Assembly (NCBI GenBank): GCA_009617715.1
Contig: VTFK01000008.1
Coordinates: 1,302,001-1,366,000, forward strand
Length of the DNA: 64,000 bases
Source of the DNA: Plectrocnemia conspersa
Lineage: Eukaryota; Arthropoda; Insecta; Trichoptera; Polycentropodidae
Reading direction: 5' to 3'
Shown here piece after piece: positions 46,791 to 60,539 of the stretch. The notes beneath the pieces are model-generated. The model searched no databases, was not told the DNA's origin, and was given only the letters and a program-made list of their open reading frames with translations. Numbering within the stretch: the stretch's first letter is position 1; every line of letters starts with the position of its first letter. The translations under genes and the position numbers were made by a program.

Positions 46791-49454
46791 CATAATATAA
46801 AGATTTCTACAATAATATACTGTATTGAATAAGTATATACAATATATTACATATCAAAATTTTTGAAAAAATCTAGAAATAAAAATGGGAATTCTGATTT
46901 CTCTCTTTTAACTCAGTATCAAAAATCTATTCTAATTATATATTGGAAGTGTAACAGTTTCCTAATTAAGATATTTTTTTTATACACAATATGATTTTAA
47001 ATTACGACACCATTTTACTTTTATAAAAAAATACTAAATACCACCATACTTATAACTCTATAACGATAATAGAACGGTAATTTACTGTATATATTTTTAA
47101 TTCATATTGTATAAAAAATACAAAAAAATACTTAAAAAATAATGTTTATCTAAATGATAAATATTTTTAAAGCACTTATCCTTATTTTAACCTTTACCTA
47201 CTTTAATAATTTCAGTGTCTCTTTAAGTGTTTGATTATTTGTTTAACACAAAGAACTTCAAGTGTTTTTTAAGACTATTGTCCTAGTCAATGAACCAGCT
47301 TTTTTTTGAAGGTACACATTGAATTGGCAATTCATCATAAGCTAAACGGCTCAGCGTGTATTTCAAATGATTATATTTTATTTCCAAAACACTGTAGGTG
47401 TAAAATTGCCTCTCAATTTGTTAAAATTCTAAATAACCTAATTATTATCGTATCGGTTAAATTAAGTATTTTTTTATGCTACATTACGAGCCATTTGTTA
47501 TGTAAACCAGTGATATCTCTTACCACAATAAAAAAAGAAGCGTTCCTAGACGTCAACTCTGGTATTCCCTTAGGTCTAAGTGAAAATTTATTCGCTTTGC
47601 GCTTAAGGGGAGTATGCAAATAGAAATTTCGCATGATCTCGAATTTACGGCGCATGAAGAAGATCTTTTTCACCTGAAAGCCGGTTCAGAACCTTTTATT
47701 GAGATCGTAAACAAGATGAACCCGTTTCCTTTTGTCACACGAGTGTAATAAAAAGATTTTACGTCACTATCACATTTTCGTTTGCTCTTTATAGTGTGTA
47801 GCTTTGGGGTCTCGCGCGAAGCTCTGGTTAATCCGGTCTTGCGGACCCCTTCATACGATGACACTCACCCACTTTTTTTAAATATAAACCTCAAACCATC
47901 ACGTGAAGATAATACTGTATACAGGCTGCAGTCTCCATAATATTTCTATCAATAGTATCATATTCACAAAGGATGACATTTCATATTATAACATCGATAG
48001 ACACTGATGATTCAATAATATAAAATAAAATTATTTTTTCCTAAATATTTAAACAGTTTAAAACTGATTTTTTTTAACTCAAACATTTTTTTTTAAATAA
48101 AAGATCAAATTCATTGACAAAACTATTAGTAAATACATTTAACTTAGATGTTTGCTACAGACATGATACTTATATACTGTCTATAAAAAGAGACTTTATA
48201 CTAACTTGTGCTATATTTCTGTTGATAGCTTTCGCAATTAATTACCCACTCCATTCTAATTCTCATACCTATTTTCAGCTTGATCGTTTTTCATCTGAAA
48301 TGTTTCAATTATTTTTCTATTATCGGTTAATGTAACTAATACGAAAAACTTTTATGTTCTTAACTCATTACCCTTATTTTTTGTTTAAATACAGAAAAAA
48401 ATATTGCGGAAAAAACAACCTGTATACATAGATAACGTATAAATTTACTAGTGCATCATACTACGTCACCGCGTTTGCGAAACTCAAAAAACTAGACCGC
48501 CAACTCTTGACCGAATCGATGGTCGGCGACCGGTTCATCAGCAAAGAATCCTTATTTATTATGTCCTTTTGAAGCAAAGGAAACATCTTTTTTGCTTTGT
48601 TATCCTTTTGAGGAAAGGTCTCGATCTTTTGTGCAAATACACATTTTTTTGTCGATCCGAATGCATTCTTCGAGTTCAGTCACACGAATTTAGCGATTCA
48701 ACTCTGTTTTTATTATTTAAGGGGTCATTTGAAAGGAGCTACACATACTACATCTATATGTATATATGTATTCATATTTATATACAGAGTCGTTTTTAGA
48801 TTTGTCCTTTTAAAATCATATCATATATTAAGTTTTTATAAGGGATTATTTAAAGAATTTAGATATAACGATGGCGTATAAACGTATCAATAGTTAGAAC
48901 CCGGAAATTGAAAGGCAAGTGTCAGAAACAATACAGTAGTTCATTTATTATTTTTGATTGAGTGTTTAAAAACGTGCGACTATTGAACTGTATTATTAAA
49001 TGTGTTGAAACATTCAAATCGGCAATACAAATTAAATGGTCAGAATTTGGGTTAGAATACAAATCAAATCTCAATCAAAATTTTATTAATAGCCTGATCA
49101 TAATTCTAATCTAAAAATTTGTCGTCATAAAACTGACTTTTACGTTAAAATTCAGCTCATATAATATAAATACTGGCTTTTCTTTATAAATATTAAACTG
49201 AATATATACTAGCTAAAAAAAATGATTCCGACTCTCAGAAAAAATAATTCTTACCGTTTAATATAAATTCTGACTAGTCCAATTTAAATATTCACCATTT
49301 AATATAAATTCCGACCAATTAATATTAATTCTGCTCATCTACTATTTATCTGGCCATTTATGTATTTATGTATTAAGAATCTGACCTAAAAATACAAGTT
49401 ATTTAAATATGTTTGAAAAATATAATTGACAGGAATAAATTGAAATTATGCAGC

Positions 49455-49500
49455 ACCAACTGCTTCAACAGGATAATGCATCGTTTCACACCTCAGCAAT
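49455..49500 (+). pseudogene. Tc1/mariner catalytic motif fragment
   Basis: Reads LLQQDNASFHTSA in one frame, matching the conserved second-aspartate block of Tc1/mariner/IS630 transposases (Q-D-N/G-A/D, then H-T). No flanking blocks are evident on this strand, so it is a tiny remnant or chance. Confidence 0.35.
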
Positions 49501-49834
49501 GTCGTTTTTATTTAATTATTTTCCCATAATTTTACATTCTTTCTTTAAAGAAAATAACTACAAGAATAAAATTTCAAATCAATAAGAAAATAAATGTATT
49601 GTAAAAAGAAGTATTTTTTACTTTGCTTTAAGTCGCATGGTTTTATTTAGTTCTATGTAGTATAAAATAATACCTTGATAAAATGTACATTAAAAAAGGA
49701 AGATTGACAAGTAATAGAGCAAGTCAAACAAAAATAAGTTAAACCATTCTGTGTAACACAAGAAATGATTATAAAAGTCTTAATTGCTGGCTTTTTTTAT
49801 ATTCATATAAAATAATATTTTTTTTGTACATCTA

Positions 49835-50105
49835 TGCGGCCAATTGACGTCACCAAAATGCAAAACAATCATGAGCCTATAACTCTCACCATTGACCGTT
49901 TCAGTCCGACCATCATCGTTTTAAAAAAAGTAAGGCCTAATGACGCCGCCTGACCACAATGCGCACCAAACAGTAACTTTTTAGGCATGTAATGGTTTAT
50001 CGTAAATCCAGTTGCACAAAACTCTGACGAATTGACAATTCCAGGTTTTCGGCTACATTTTTACTTACAGCAACAGTACTCCCGGCTGAACTGGCGCCAC
50101 GATGA
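49835..50105 (-). pseudogene. IS630/mariner-type transposase, internally deleted
   Basis: The minus strand shows three separated blocks of one transposase in the right order. A helix-turn-helix block reads VAVSKNVAENLELSIRQ (about 50075-50025), a central block reads KVTVWCALWSGGVI then PYFF and NDDGRTETVNGE (about 49987-49885), and a fragment reads GDVNWPHRC (about 49855-49830). Family members have long stretches between these blocks, including the QQDGATCH catalytic segment, which is absent here. Two internal deletions, stops and frame changes make it a non-functional remnant. Confidence 0.7.
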
Positions 50106-50310
50106 TTTTACAGACCTTAATCTATTTCCAAAGCTTCCAGTCAAAGATACAGGTGGTCTGTAAAATTTTCTAAATTATTACATAATTTTTTAACAATAAG
50201 TTATCTTTTTTATTGTTATACCTTGTGTCGAGACGAGTTGGTACTTCTTTTTCAAAATGTTTGAAATGGTTGTTTGCATGATTGGAACCCCGCATAATTA
50301 TAAAACAATC

Positions 50311-50430
50311 ACTAATTCCGATCTCTCAGGCATAATATAAATGAAAAATTTTAAGGTTCATATGGGATTCTAACCCAGGTCTTTCAGGTATTAGTCAGCG
50401 ACTTATACCAGAGATCTATGTTGTTGGTAT
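50311..50430 (-). mobile_element. tRNA-derived SINE copy C, best preserved promoter
   Basis: On the minus strand, TGGTATAAGTCG (50410-50399) matches the A box. GGGTTAGAATCCC (50376-50364) matches the B box consensus of RNA polymerase III promoters, at tRNA-like spacing. The body shares CTGATCTCTCAG-like and CATATGGGATT sequences with the copies at 15425, 18805 and 54392. Confidence 0.75.
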
Positions 50431-51533
50431 ATAATTATATAATTATTAACATAAGTGCATACGTATAATCAAATCAACACAGAACATAACTGCATTATTT
50501 AAGTAGCTTACTTTAACTACCAATCTTAGAGTTAATTTTTCGGGAACATTTTAAATACCTTATATTTTCTTAGGAAAGATCGGATGATTTTATTGAGGAG
50601 TTGCCATTTTATTTAAAGAAAACTTTGATGGTTTATTTTATTTAACGTTCGGTAAATATAGATTACCGTGATTATTATTATGTCTAATTCGTTCCTGGGC
50701 AAAATGACAATTGCATTTTAACTTAACTCAATAATTTTTAGCTAAGACTAGGTGATTTGTTTACTGGTGTTAAAACACGAATAAACCACGCGTGAAAATG
50801 AGTAATAATACTACTGTTTTTTATTGTATTACAATTTTGGTAAATAATTTTACTTCATCAATTAATCATATATTAATATTTTGGGGCTTATATATTTTAA
50901 GTTTAAAACCGTTAATGCTACTTTGATTTGTTTTCAAATTAATAAAAGCATTTATATATTCTTTTGTTATTTTTGTATTATTTCCAGATTTATAAATTCA
51001 GTTAACAGTTTTACGCCCGCGGATTATTTTAAACGATTCTGGCATTACTTGAAATAACTCAATCAAGAATAATCTATAAAATTGCTTGCATTGGGACGGA
51101 GCTTTGCTATTTGTATACTTGCTGGAGTGACAGGCGTTCATCACAATAAGGTACATTCTGTTAATTATTTTTGAGCTTCACTCCTTATTTTTTAAATATC
51201 ACTATGATATCACATGACTTGCCAAAGAATAATTTTTCTTAATCCATTAGTAATGATACTGCTAATTTACAGAACAAAAATATGTCCTTTGTATCTAAAG
51301 ACATTTAGCATAAACATTGTATATTTTAAATTATAAATTAATACTTAGGGTTTAATCAGGTTTATGAGCCCTGAGGATATGAAACTTCACTGTACGTAGT
51401 ATGTCTGAAAGAGGTCGGTACTTATTAGTTTTTAAATCATCTCAGGTATATGAATAAGCCCTTGATTTGATGGGCGCTATTCACTCGAGTCCTTTTGATT
51501 TTATTGATTTTTGACCGTGACCGATATAGCCAA

Positions 51534-51794
51534 CTATATAATTTGAGGATTATGCCAGTGACGGTAACGAATTACGGCATCTTTGCATAACGCCAAACGA
51601 CCAAATAAATCATAGCTAATGGCCAAAATAGACAATTGTGAAGAGGGTTTGACATCAATATGTAATATTGCAATAGTATCGCCCCGTAACGAGTTTGCAG
51701 ACGACGACATTGCTACCATACAAATCGTTGGCAAATTGTTTTCAGTACCGACATTCGCGTATAGATACCACCGAATACCATTTTGAATAATTTA
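51534..51794 (-). other. open minus-strand segment, unassigned
   Basis: About 86 codons are open between in-frame stops, with GC and codon use above background. The translation includes WYLYANVGTENN, SLRGDTIAILHIDVKPSSQ and LAISYDLFGRLALCKD. It looks coding-like but matches no family I recognise. It may be part of a decayed element or an isolated exon; no clear splice sites bound it. Confidence 0.25.
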
Positions 51795-51799
51795 CGATA

Positions 51800-54380
51800 T
51801 TGTATTGCATTATATCAGTATAAATATAGAGATGTATGAATTTCATAAATGGAATAAATAAGTTAATTATTGTTTATCTCCATTGTGTTAATGAGCTAAA
51901 TTTGTGAAAGTATAAATTATATCGTACATATTTTCGCTACCCTTTTTTATTGTGCTGAGTAAACTAGACAGCGCGTAAAATCATCTAGGCTGGAAAATAT
52001 ATTTGTAAAATATATTTTCCATATTGATAATTTGCCATTTAGCTGTGAATCAACCTTTTAAAATAAAGAGAAAATGATCAAGTAAATAGCATTTCAAAAA
52101 ACCCTTGGTTTTAATTACAGTTGCAATCCTTTTAGGCATATTATCAGCTAACGACTTCCTTTATATCCTTGGCTCAACTTTAGCAGAATTTGTGGTCGTG
52201 TTGGGCAATTTTATTTCTATACTTATAAATTTAGATCAGGTGACTGATTGTATTACACCCTTCAACAAAAAATAGCCACTAATATCTCGCAAAGCCAATT
52301 AGTCGATCAATTAAAAATTTAATCGTCGCATGGTAATTGGAAATATTTTAATATAACCCACGCCTATTACCACAATGCCATCCCATAGTTTAGATATACT
52401 ATTCTTTTAAAAGCATTATTTAAAAAAAATAATATATTTTCTAATATAACTATAATAATTTTCTGTCTTAAAGCGCCTCGCTCTTGGGTTTCCATGTCGA
52501 TTCTAGCTTTATCTTATTTTTTGTCTGAAAGCGTAACTTACGTAGAGCTTTAAAATCTTAAAGTTTTACTCTCTAAATCCTTTTGATAAAATGTATGCTC
52601 CCCTTTTTGTATAAATTTCACTAATTAGCTCTGAAACATTTTTAGCGATTTATAAGACTCGTCGTGCAACATTGTATTTCTAGGCAGTTGTCATTAGTTT
52701 ACTTTTAGTCCCTGTTGTAAAAATAGAATTACTATATTTTCCGAACCAGGATTAACGTATTTTGAACAAAGTATTATAACATAAACCATTGATTTGTTTT
52801 CATGTGTTGATCTGATTCAATATGATATTTATTCACTCACGTATTTTTAGGAATTTATAATTTTTTAATATTACATTAGATAAATAATAAATAACAGTAA
52901 ATGAAAATAATAAAATACATAAATAATTAATAAGACTAATAAATAGTATTAAAAGCAACAAATTTGTTAAATTTGGCAAATTAGAATATCAATTAAAAGT
53001 TCCAGCTATAAATATTCTGATCAAAATTATGAAACATTTTTTATGATTTTGTTGATGATTTATAAATCAATTTACATATCGAATATTGTAATATTTTTTT
53101 ATTTATATTATATAGCAAATACATTAATAATTAAAATATTCATATAGTCTTATATTCAGGATTTCTAGTAAATATTACAAAAGGATTGTTAAATTTATAT
53201 ATTTTTATTGCTAAGATAAGAGATGAACTATATTAAATTTAAATCATTTCTTCGAAATCAGTGTTTCTTATTATTATAAAAATGTGAGAACATTCTATTG
53301 AAATATCTCGTTATTTAATTGACGATTCTGATAGCATGTCTATAGTGGGAATTTCCAATAATGCTATCAGTTATATTTTTTATTATTTTTTTGTATAAAT
53401 GATACTATACATTTAAATAAAGAATTTTATGTAATATGTATGTATAAGTACAATCTAGATCAAATTTATGTAATTAATTACCTTGATATCCATCCTCTTG
53501 AAAAAATAATCAAATATTAAATTATCTATCTAACGAATATAAATTAATGAAATCACAATTTCTGATTTAAAAATATAGAGGCTCGTGTGTTTTTTACCAT
53601 TTGTATAATATCTTCAGAATTTAACTGGAGCTGATTAATATTGATATGTGATCATACATGAATTCTGAGGAATTCTATACTCAAAAGTTTTTTATTTGAT
53701 TTTTAAAAAATCATAAAAAGCACATTTTTAATTTGATTTATTACAAGTATTAATCATATATCGCTCTCTATCTGGCTGCTTCTTATTTTGTAAATTGTGT
53801 TTCCAAAATAAAAAAAATGAATAAAACCGTTTCAATGAACTATATTTAGTCGTTGTTACAAAAATTCAGTGCAATATTCTTTAATGTTTAAATCAAAGTA
53901 TATCGGTCAATATGTATCACACGATAATAAAAAAATAACAGTATTCCAATTGCTTCGGTGAGATTAGATTCTAATGACTTACCCAAATGACCAAATTTCA
54001 TTCCTATACCATAAACAAGGAAACAGATGATCAAACATAATTGCAGGTAATATTTAAGCTGCGTATGACGAATATATTCGTCATAGAAAATTCTTAATTA
54101 ATTTTTTAATAAAAATGCAGTGTTTAATTTTTAAACTTATTTTTTAACTTAATTAAATAAGTGTTTAAAATTGGTTTATAGACCGTTAATTATTGCTTAA
54201 AATTTGCTTCTCTTAGGACGTTTTTATTGACATAATTTAATGTTTATTGCAACCAATATAGTTTTTAACTGTTTTATTGTTCATTGATTGTTTATTTGAT
54301 GTAGCCACATAGTAAAATTATCCTATAAAATGTTATCTCAAATATTGTTTTATAACCCTGAAAAAATGTACTGATCCTTT
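51800..54380. other. AT-rich DNA, nothing recognised
   Basis: No gene, RNA or clear repeat is supported. Confidence 0.5.
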
Positions 54381-54391
54381 CTTGAATACAT

Positions 54392-54605
54392 ATGAGCTAA
54401 AGTAGCACATTATTAGAGAGTTTTTAATACAACTTAGCTCGAGTAATTTTTAATTATTTAAACGTGAGATTAGGAAAATTTAGGTAAACCTAGTCTGTGA
54501 TGATCGATCGGAATTTTAATTATATAATAATTTCTAAGTCCGATTTCGCAGACTCGAAATTCAAAGTCTTTTTGGTCAATAGTCAGCGAGTTATTTCACT
54601 CATCT
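54392..54605 (-). mobile_element. SINE copy D
   Basis: Shares ATGAGCTAAAGTAGCACATT, TTAGAGAGTTTTTAAT and GTGAGATTAGGAAAATTTAG with copy A. The tRNA-like part is decayed, leaving AATAGTCAGCGAGTTAT. Confidence 0.6.
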
Positions 54606-54619
54606 ATCTTCCAGTTGCT

Positions 54620-56140
54620 GGATTAAAAACTTTTAAAATAATACCCTGTATCGATCGCTATTGCCAATCACAGCAGCAGCTTAATAATTTTCTAAAACAA
54701 ATCATCTTTAATGGTTTACTGAATTGTCACTTAATTTAACATTACAGAATCAATTATATTTTCGCCACCCAACTCTAGGCATGTCTTTTAAATATACATA
54801 CCTACGTAATATTTTTTGCTCTCGCAAAAGCAATCTCTAAACGGAAAGCATGAAATTAATATATTTCCATCGAGTGGCCATAAAGATAAGAGCATTACAC
54901 ACGTTCGAGCATTCATATTCAATAAAATAACCCGATTGCATCTCGCTACTATGAGGCAATGGTGTTTTTTGTGCGACACACAGAACGTGCCATTAAACAG
55001 CACGTTTCGATGACTTCTACCTAGTACCTACATTTCTGAGGACGAAATACTACGCATACTACAACTTTGTGTATACATGATACATTTGTATTACACTCGC
55101 TAGGGTATCTCTGACACACAGATGTTGTTAAAATAAACCATTTACGCCTTTCAGAATAACTTTTTTTTTATATATACATACGTACTAGTTCAAATATGTA
55201 TATATGTGTATATAATAGCTATGTGTGCTTTATGAGGGACGATACTTCAAAAGCAGCCCATTATCGCATGGCATGGGAACGAGCGAATATATAAATTGCA
55301 TCCTCTTGCCGTTTTGCACTTGCGCGGATCGTCAATATTACTAAATTGTTTTTTTCTCCAAGTTGACCTTTAAATATTATTTTTTATTAAATATTTTTAT
55401 AAAAATAACACACATATTAAAAAATAATTATACCCTTTTTAATTTACATATTTTGACGGATTGAACCAAAATTTACTGTAATCATTTTAATTGAATTTAT
55501 TATGTAGTGTTTTTGTATAAGATTATTAATTCATGCGTATATTCACGTATTGATCGAGTTCGATAATATAATTTAATTGAAATGAAATTTATATATAAAA
55601 TAATCCTACGGATTCGAAAAATTCTCATAATCCAATTATATTTTCATTTGAGATTATGTTATGCTTTATTTATGACTTGATCCGTTTACGTAACATATTT
55701 TATATATGTAGTTATATAAAAAAACGCAATTTCGAAAATACTAGCTGCATGTTACATACTATTTTAGCAGAATTTATTTGCTAAAGGTTTTGAAATAAAC
55801 TTTTATGTATTATAAATATATTTATAATATATCATAAAACAATATTTTTATCATATTAAAGTACGTTCAGACCCCATTATAAATAAAATCATATTAAAAA
55901 AATCTATAATAATAGAAAATTGTTTATCCCACTCCTCACATTTTATCGCTTTATGTTTACTCATACTTTTACTTCCATTTATTATTATTTTTCAATTAGT
56001 TTGCTTACCACGTTTTTTAAAAGACCTTAAAATACATGATAGAGACTAAAATATGAACAGGTATAAGAGGTCTGAAAATATAGTGTTGTACTTTAAACGA
56101 CACAAATATTGACGTATTTTATAAAAAAAATATGCTTAAG
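54620..56140. other. mostly AT-rich DNA, no gene recognised
   Basis: Overlapping open frames on both strands at about 54788-55013 have somewhat raised GC, but neither is recognised. The rest is AT-rich without features. Confidence 0.45.
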
Positions 56141-56146
56141 CTTTAT

Positions 56147-57213
56147 GCCTGCACTACACTCTCTGGAAGTTGGCCAAGATTGGCCAAGGACGGAGAATAT
56201 AGTGGGATACTTCGGTTGAGCTCGGTTCTGCCCGCTCTAAAATCTCTCGGAAGTTGTCCGAGGTTACCGAGAACTTGATAGTTCAGTCGACTTTGCCAGT
56301 TTCGAGCGCTTCCGAACATTGTCGGCATTATTTCCGAGTCAAAGGGACCGAAGTCGGAGTTGCTCTTTCGAGCGCCAGCGGTGAGATACTTACCCTTTCG
56401 CTATATCGCGTGTTAAGTGACGAGATTAAGAGAGATAATGATATGGTGCTTCGCAAACTGAGATTGAACGAGTAACTCGGTTCAATTTCAGTATGCACGT
56501 AGGCGTCCTATGGTTAACACGCATGTCGTGGTCACGTGGTCAAGTTATAATACTACATACTTATCACGGACTTTAACAGACTCTTACTGACATCTTTGAA
56601 TATTTTAGGACACCAAAAGGGATTAATTATATTTTTGATAGTATATTTTTCTAACAGATATCGTTATTATATTTTTTTTATATGAAATTAAATATTTAAA
56701 AAATAATTAGTGGTACTTGATTTTGTTAAAAAAAATCGTTTCGAATATCCTTATGTATTTTCCTAGATCGGTTTATATACATGTCATACAATAACGAATT
56801 CTTATTTAGAATCGATGGCGACAAATTCTAGGATAGTCACAGATGTTGTGTTCGTATTCTGAAGTATCATTTTTATGCCTTATGGAATTTTGCAAAAGCC
56901 GACAAGGTTTTCGCGTAAATTGAATATTTACGAGCGAAAAGTTTTTACTGATATTGTATTGGTGAGTGCTCACACAAACTCTTATAATTATCAGAAGCGT
57001 AATTTTAATAATATGACAATTTAAAAATTGCGATTATTTGGCATATTTTGCAATCGCGCGCAAATATGCCGGTTGTACGTGACTGAAGCCGCCGTCCGGA
57101 CGTCATTCACGGCCGCCGACTGGACGGCATATTAAATTTGCGACAGTCGTAGGTCTCGGCCGACTTCAGTTGTAACTTCGGTTCAGACAACTTCCAGAGA
57201 GTGTAGTGCAAGC
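56147..57213. mobile_element. inverted-repeat DNA element, about 1.07 kb
   Basis: The ends form a 26-bp inverted repeat with one mismatch (left begins GCCTGCACTACACTCTCTGG, continuing to AGTTG; right 57188-57213). The left subterminal part repeats TCTCTGGAAGTTGGCC and TCTCTCGGAAGTTGTCC. An open frame of 73 codons (56254-56475) shows no transposase signature. The ends are GC-rich and the core AT-rich, as in a non-autonomous element. No target duplication is evident, so the superfamily is unassigned. Confidence 0.7.
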
Positions 57214-58174
57214 AATACACAATTGATTAGCGTGTAAATAATTTTGTTAATTTAAGTAGATCAGATAGTATGTTATTATATATAAATTTATTAATTATTT
57301 TTACCTTTGTATTAAAGAATAAATAACCTGAATGCAACTATACATAATTAAGTATGGGTTACACGAACAAAAAAAATATAATAATGATTCATCAATATGA
57401 ATTCGACTGAGTTATCCAAATGGCCAAATTAATATAATAAACACTAACATCATGCGTTCCACACTGATCTTAGTCTTTATTATGTAAACATTGTTATATT
57501 TTTATGGATAGGAGAAAACAATAGGAATTCAACCTTTGAATTGAATAAAAATTCTACACTTTTTAACTAAGTGTTTTTGTAGACAATTATATGCATTGTA
57601 CTACATTGATTTTTGTGATTCTTATATGATATTCTAATGTCCCCTTATTTTTATTTAAATTAAATACTTGCAGTTCTAATATTTATTTTTAATGAAACTA
57701 TTACTAAGACGGCAATGAATAGAAATGGAAGTGAAGTGGCCATTTCATCACAGAGGAACCTGGTTCAAAAACGTAGTACGTACATAGACAGATAATAGTT
57801 GTAAATCATCCGTTCGTTATATCCTGTCCACTCGGTGTATTTAAATGCACTTAATAGGGCCCCTCTAACGACCGCTCAATGTTGGAACAATACGGCTAAT
57901 CTGAGCTGGTGATATAAATCAGAGATCGCGGTCCATTAGTTGGTTATTTTTCTGTGATCTTTTTAGCGAATTATATTATATATACAAGGGATAACCACTC
58001 ATAAAAAAATGTTTGCAGATGTATGTTTCATATATTATACAAATAATATAGGCAAACATTATTAATTGTAGAATAAATAATTCTACATAAATCTGAATAT
58101 GTTTTAAATGTCTCACGAAGTCTATCAAATTCAATATAAACCCGTATTATACTTTTGATAGATCATCAAAGATT

Positions 58175-58240
58175 AAGTTTTCCTAGATTTTCCTAATCTA
58201 ACTAATGAGTATTGAGCAATTGAGTTGAGTCATGCATAGT
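58175..58240 (+). mobile_element. SINE fragment E, opposite orientation
   Basis: TTTTCCTAGATTTTCCTAAT, then CTAAC and ATGAGTA, is the reverse complement of the body shared by copies A and D. The tRNA-like part is not recognisable. Confidence 0.45.
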
Positions 58241-58259
58241 GATATGCATATTAACGGAT

Positions 58260-60140
58260 GGGACCACACAAAAGCCCTCGTTACGACCAGAAAAAGGGGT
58301 TTAACATAAATAACACGCAAGAAACGGTCATAAAAAATGGCGAAACGGTCAAAGGTTATTGATATATTGCATCATCCACTATATTTACCACACGTTTAGT
58401 TGCTGAAAGTGCATCCCATAATTTTGAACTCCAGAACCCCGGAAATTTACACCATCGGTACAAATAAACTTTTCGATTCTAATTGTTCTTATTTTGCTTA
58501 ATAAAGTTTGATAGTAGCTTTGAAAAATATATATGAATTTGACGATTATAAATCACAATTATTTTAATAATATTAAATTCTCTTATAAATCAAATGAACG
58601 CAACTGGATTCATATAGTATGTTCGATAGAGATGAATGTCCTGTCTGAACTGGTAACTAGCACAGGATTTAGAATTAGATCAATGCGTTAATGTTCCATC
58701 ACGGCTTCGATCAAGGAACACGTTATATAAAATGTCATAAAGGATAAAGTAAATATTACGTTTGCTATATGTATACAATGTGAACTAAATAAAATTCGGA
58801 ACAAATATTTTGATCCTTTATTTTTAAACGGTTAAATTTCGATTACATAGAACAATATTTTTTGCAAAAAATTTTAGATTGCAATAATATTTTTATTTGT
58901 TTAGGTAATAGTGTTTACTAAAAACATTTTTTTGTATTTTTATATGATTAAATTTTATAATTAGTATATATCATATTTTTTAATTTAAGTTTAAAGCTAA
59001 AAGTACAACACATTTTACAGTAAAAAATTGCTTAGTCTATCATTTGTGTTATGGTAATAATTTATAAAGTTTATTGATGTAATAAGTTAAACGTCATTTT
59101 TGAGATAATAGATTTTTTCTTAATTTTAATTTCTTTCTGTTATTTTATTATAGGTTTTTTGGTGGCTTAGGATTTCTATTTTAACAAAAACATATATTAA
59201 TAACAATAAAAAAATGATAATATTTAGATTATTACTAGTATATATCATATGTATATACATATTATATAAATAAAAAAAATCTAGTGAAATAATTTGTCAC
59301 TGATAGTAAATATCAATTAAATTTAATTAAAATATTAATTAGAACGATAGATTTCAGATATCAATTCAATACCAAAGAAATATATTTTTTTAAGGTAATA
59401 ATTTATTTGTACCAGTTTAATTGAGACGCTAAAATTGTGCTATAAATAAATTTGATATATAATATATTAATTATAAAAATCTGTTATAATTAATACATTT
59501 TCGGAATTAGGGCTTTGCATTAAAAATAGCTATATCAAAAATACGTGACATTTTACATGTAATTCAATTTATTTTTATCTTTGATTTTATTTGACTTAAT
59601 AATATAACTATTGTATTTATATTTAAAGTTGAGCTTTACATATTTAAAGTTTGTAAGCATTAAGGCACATGTGCTTACATATCATTGTTATTTTATATTA
59701 TTTTGAATTTTACAAATGTCTCTTTTACAGTTTGTTAAATTGGACCGGATATGGCCAATTGTAGAGCCAATCTCTCACTCGCTCCCTTAAATCTAATTGA
59801 AAAAAGGAAAACACAGATGTATTACCGTCCAACATTACCTATACATGTGAACTTTAAACACATTTACATTACATTAAAATATAATTGTATTATAATGTAT
59901 TTATATCCGCACAATATGGGAAATATGCCATCGAACCCAATCGAATTCAGTTATAATTAAGCAATTCCATGAACGGATTCAATTTGGAAAATTCAATTTT
60001 ACTTCAAGGGAGCTGTTGAATTCGGTTTTGATCAAATTCGCATTCATTCACACGCTTTGTGCGATTATGTAACAATGTAACGTTAAATGTATGGGTAATT
60101 AAACTTACAATTGATATTGTTTAAGTAGAATAAATTTGGA
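58260..60140. other. AT-rich DNA, nothing recognised
   Basis: Chance frames only. Confidence 0.5.
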
Positions 60141-60144
60141 ACGC

Positions 60145-60535
60145 GTATAATGATTTCGTGCCAAGTTTTCGAACGATATTTTTCAACCAAGAAAAATTTG
60201 TCGCTATCATTTTCAATGTCAACCGCTGAAGACAAAAGCAAATTCGCCTTTAATGAAAAAGCGAAAATGGGAAATTGTGTTTGAGCAAACAAAAGTCCAT
60301 TTGTACAAGCGGAGAGTCGCTTAAGAACAGTAGCGTCTTGCAGAAATTGCTAAAATTAGTCTCATCCCGACCACTGCCGCGAAGTATCCTTATTTCAAGG
60401 TTCCAAAATGAAAGGATCGTTGTTCTAAAGCACACTCTCAAGATATTTCAAAGAATTGGGTACACAGTGTTTCTATTGTTGGCAGTTAATCAACCCATTT
60501 TCGAGAGCAATGTCCTTCGAGAGAATTTTTGAGGT
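60145..60535 (+). other. GC-elevated open segment, unassigned
   Basis: An ATG frame near 60150 runs 47 codons to a stop near 60290. An overlapping frame (60275-60532) continues for 85 codons. GC is higher than the surroundings, and a single frameshift would join them. A decayed coding sequence or processed pseudogene is possible. No family is recognised. Confidence 0.25.
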
Positions 60536-60539
60536 CCCT

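Noticed and set aside
47306..47640. possible reverse transcriptase piece (SGIPLG)
   Set aside because: Only a four-residue resemblance. No neighbouring block is found.
50364..50376. functional tRNA gene
   Set aside because: A and B boxes are present, but no acceptor stem or anticodon arm can be folded, and the copy shares its body with other SINE copies.
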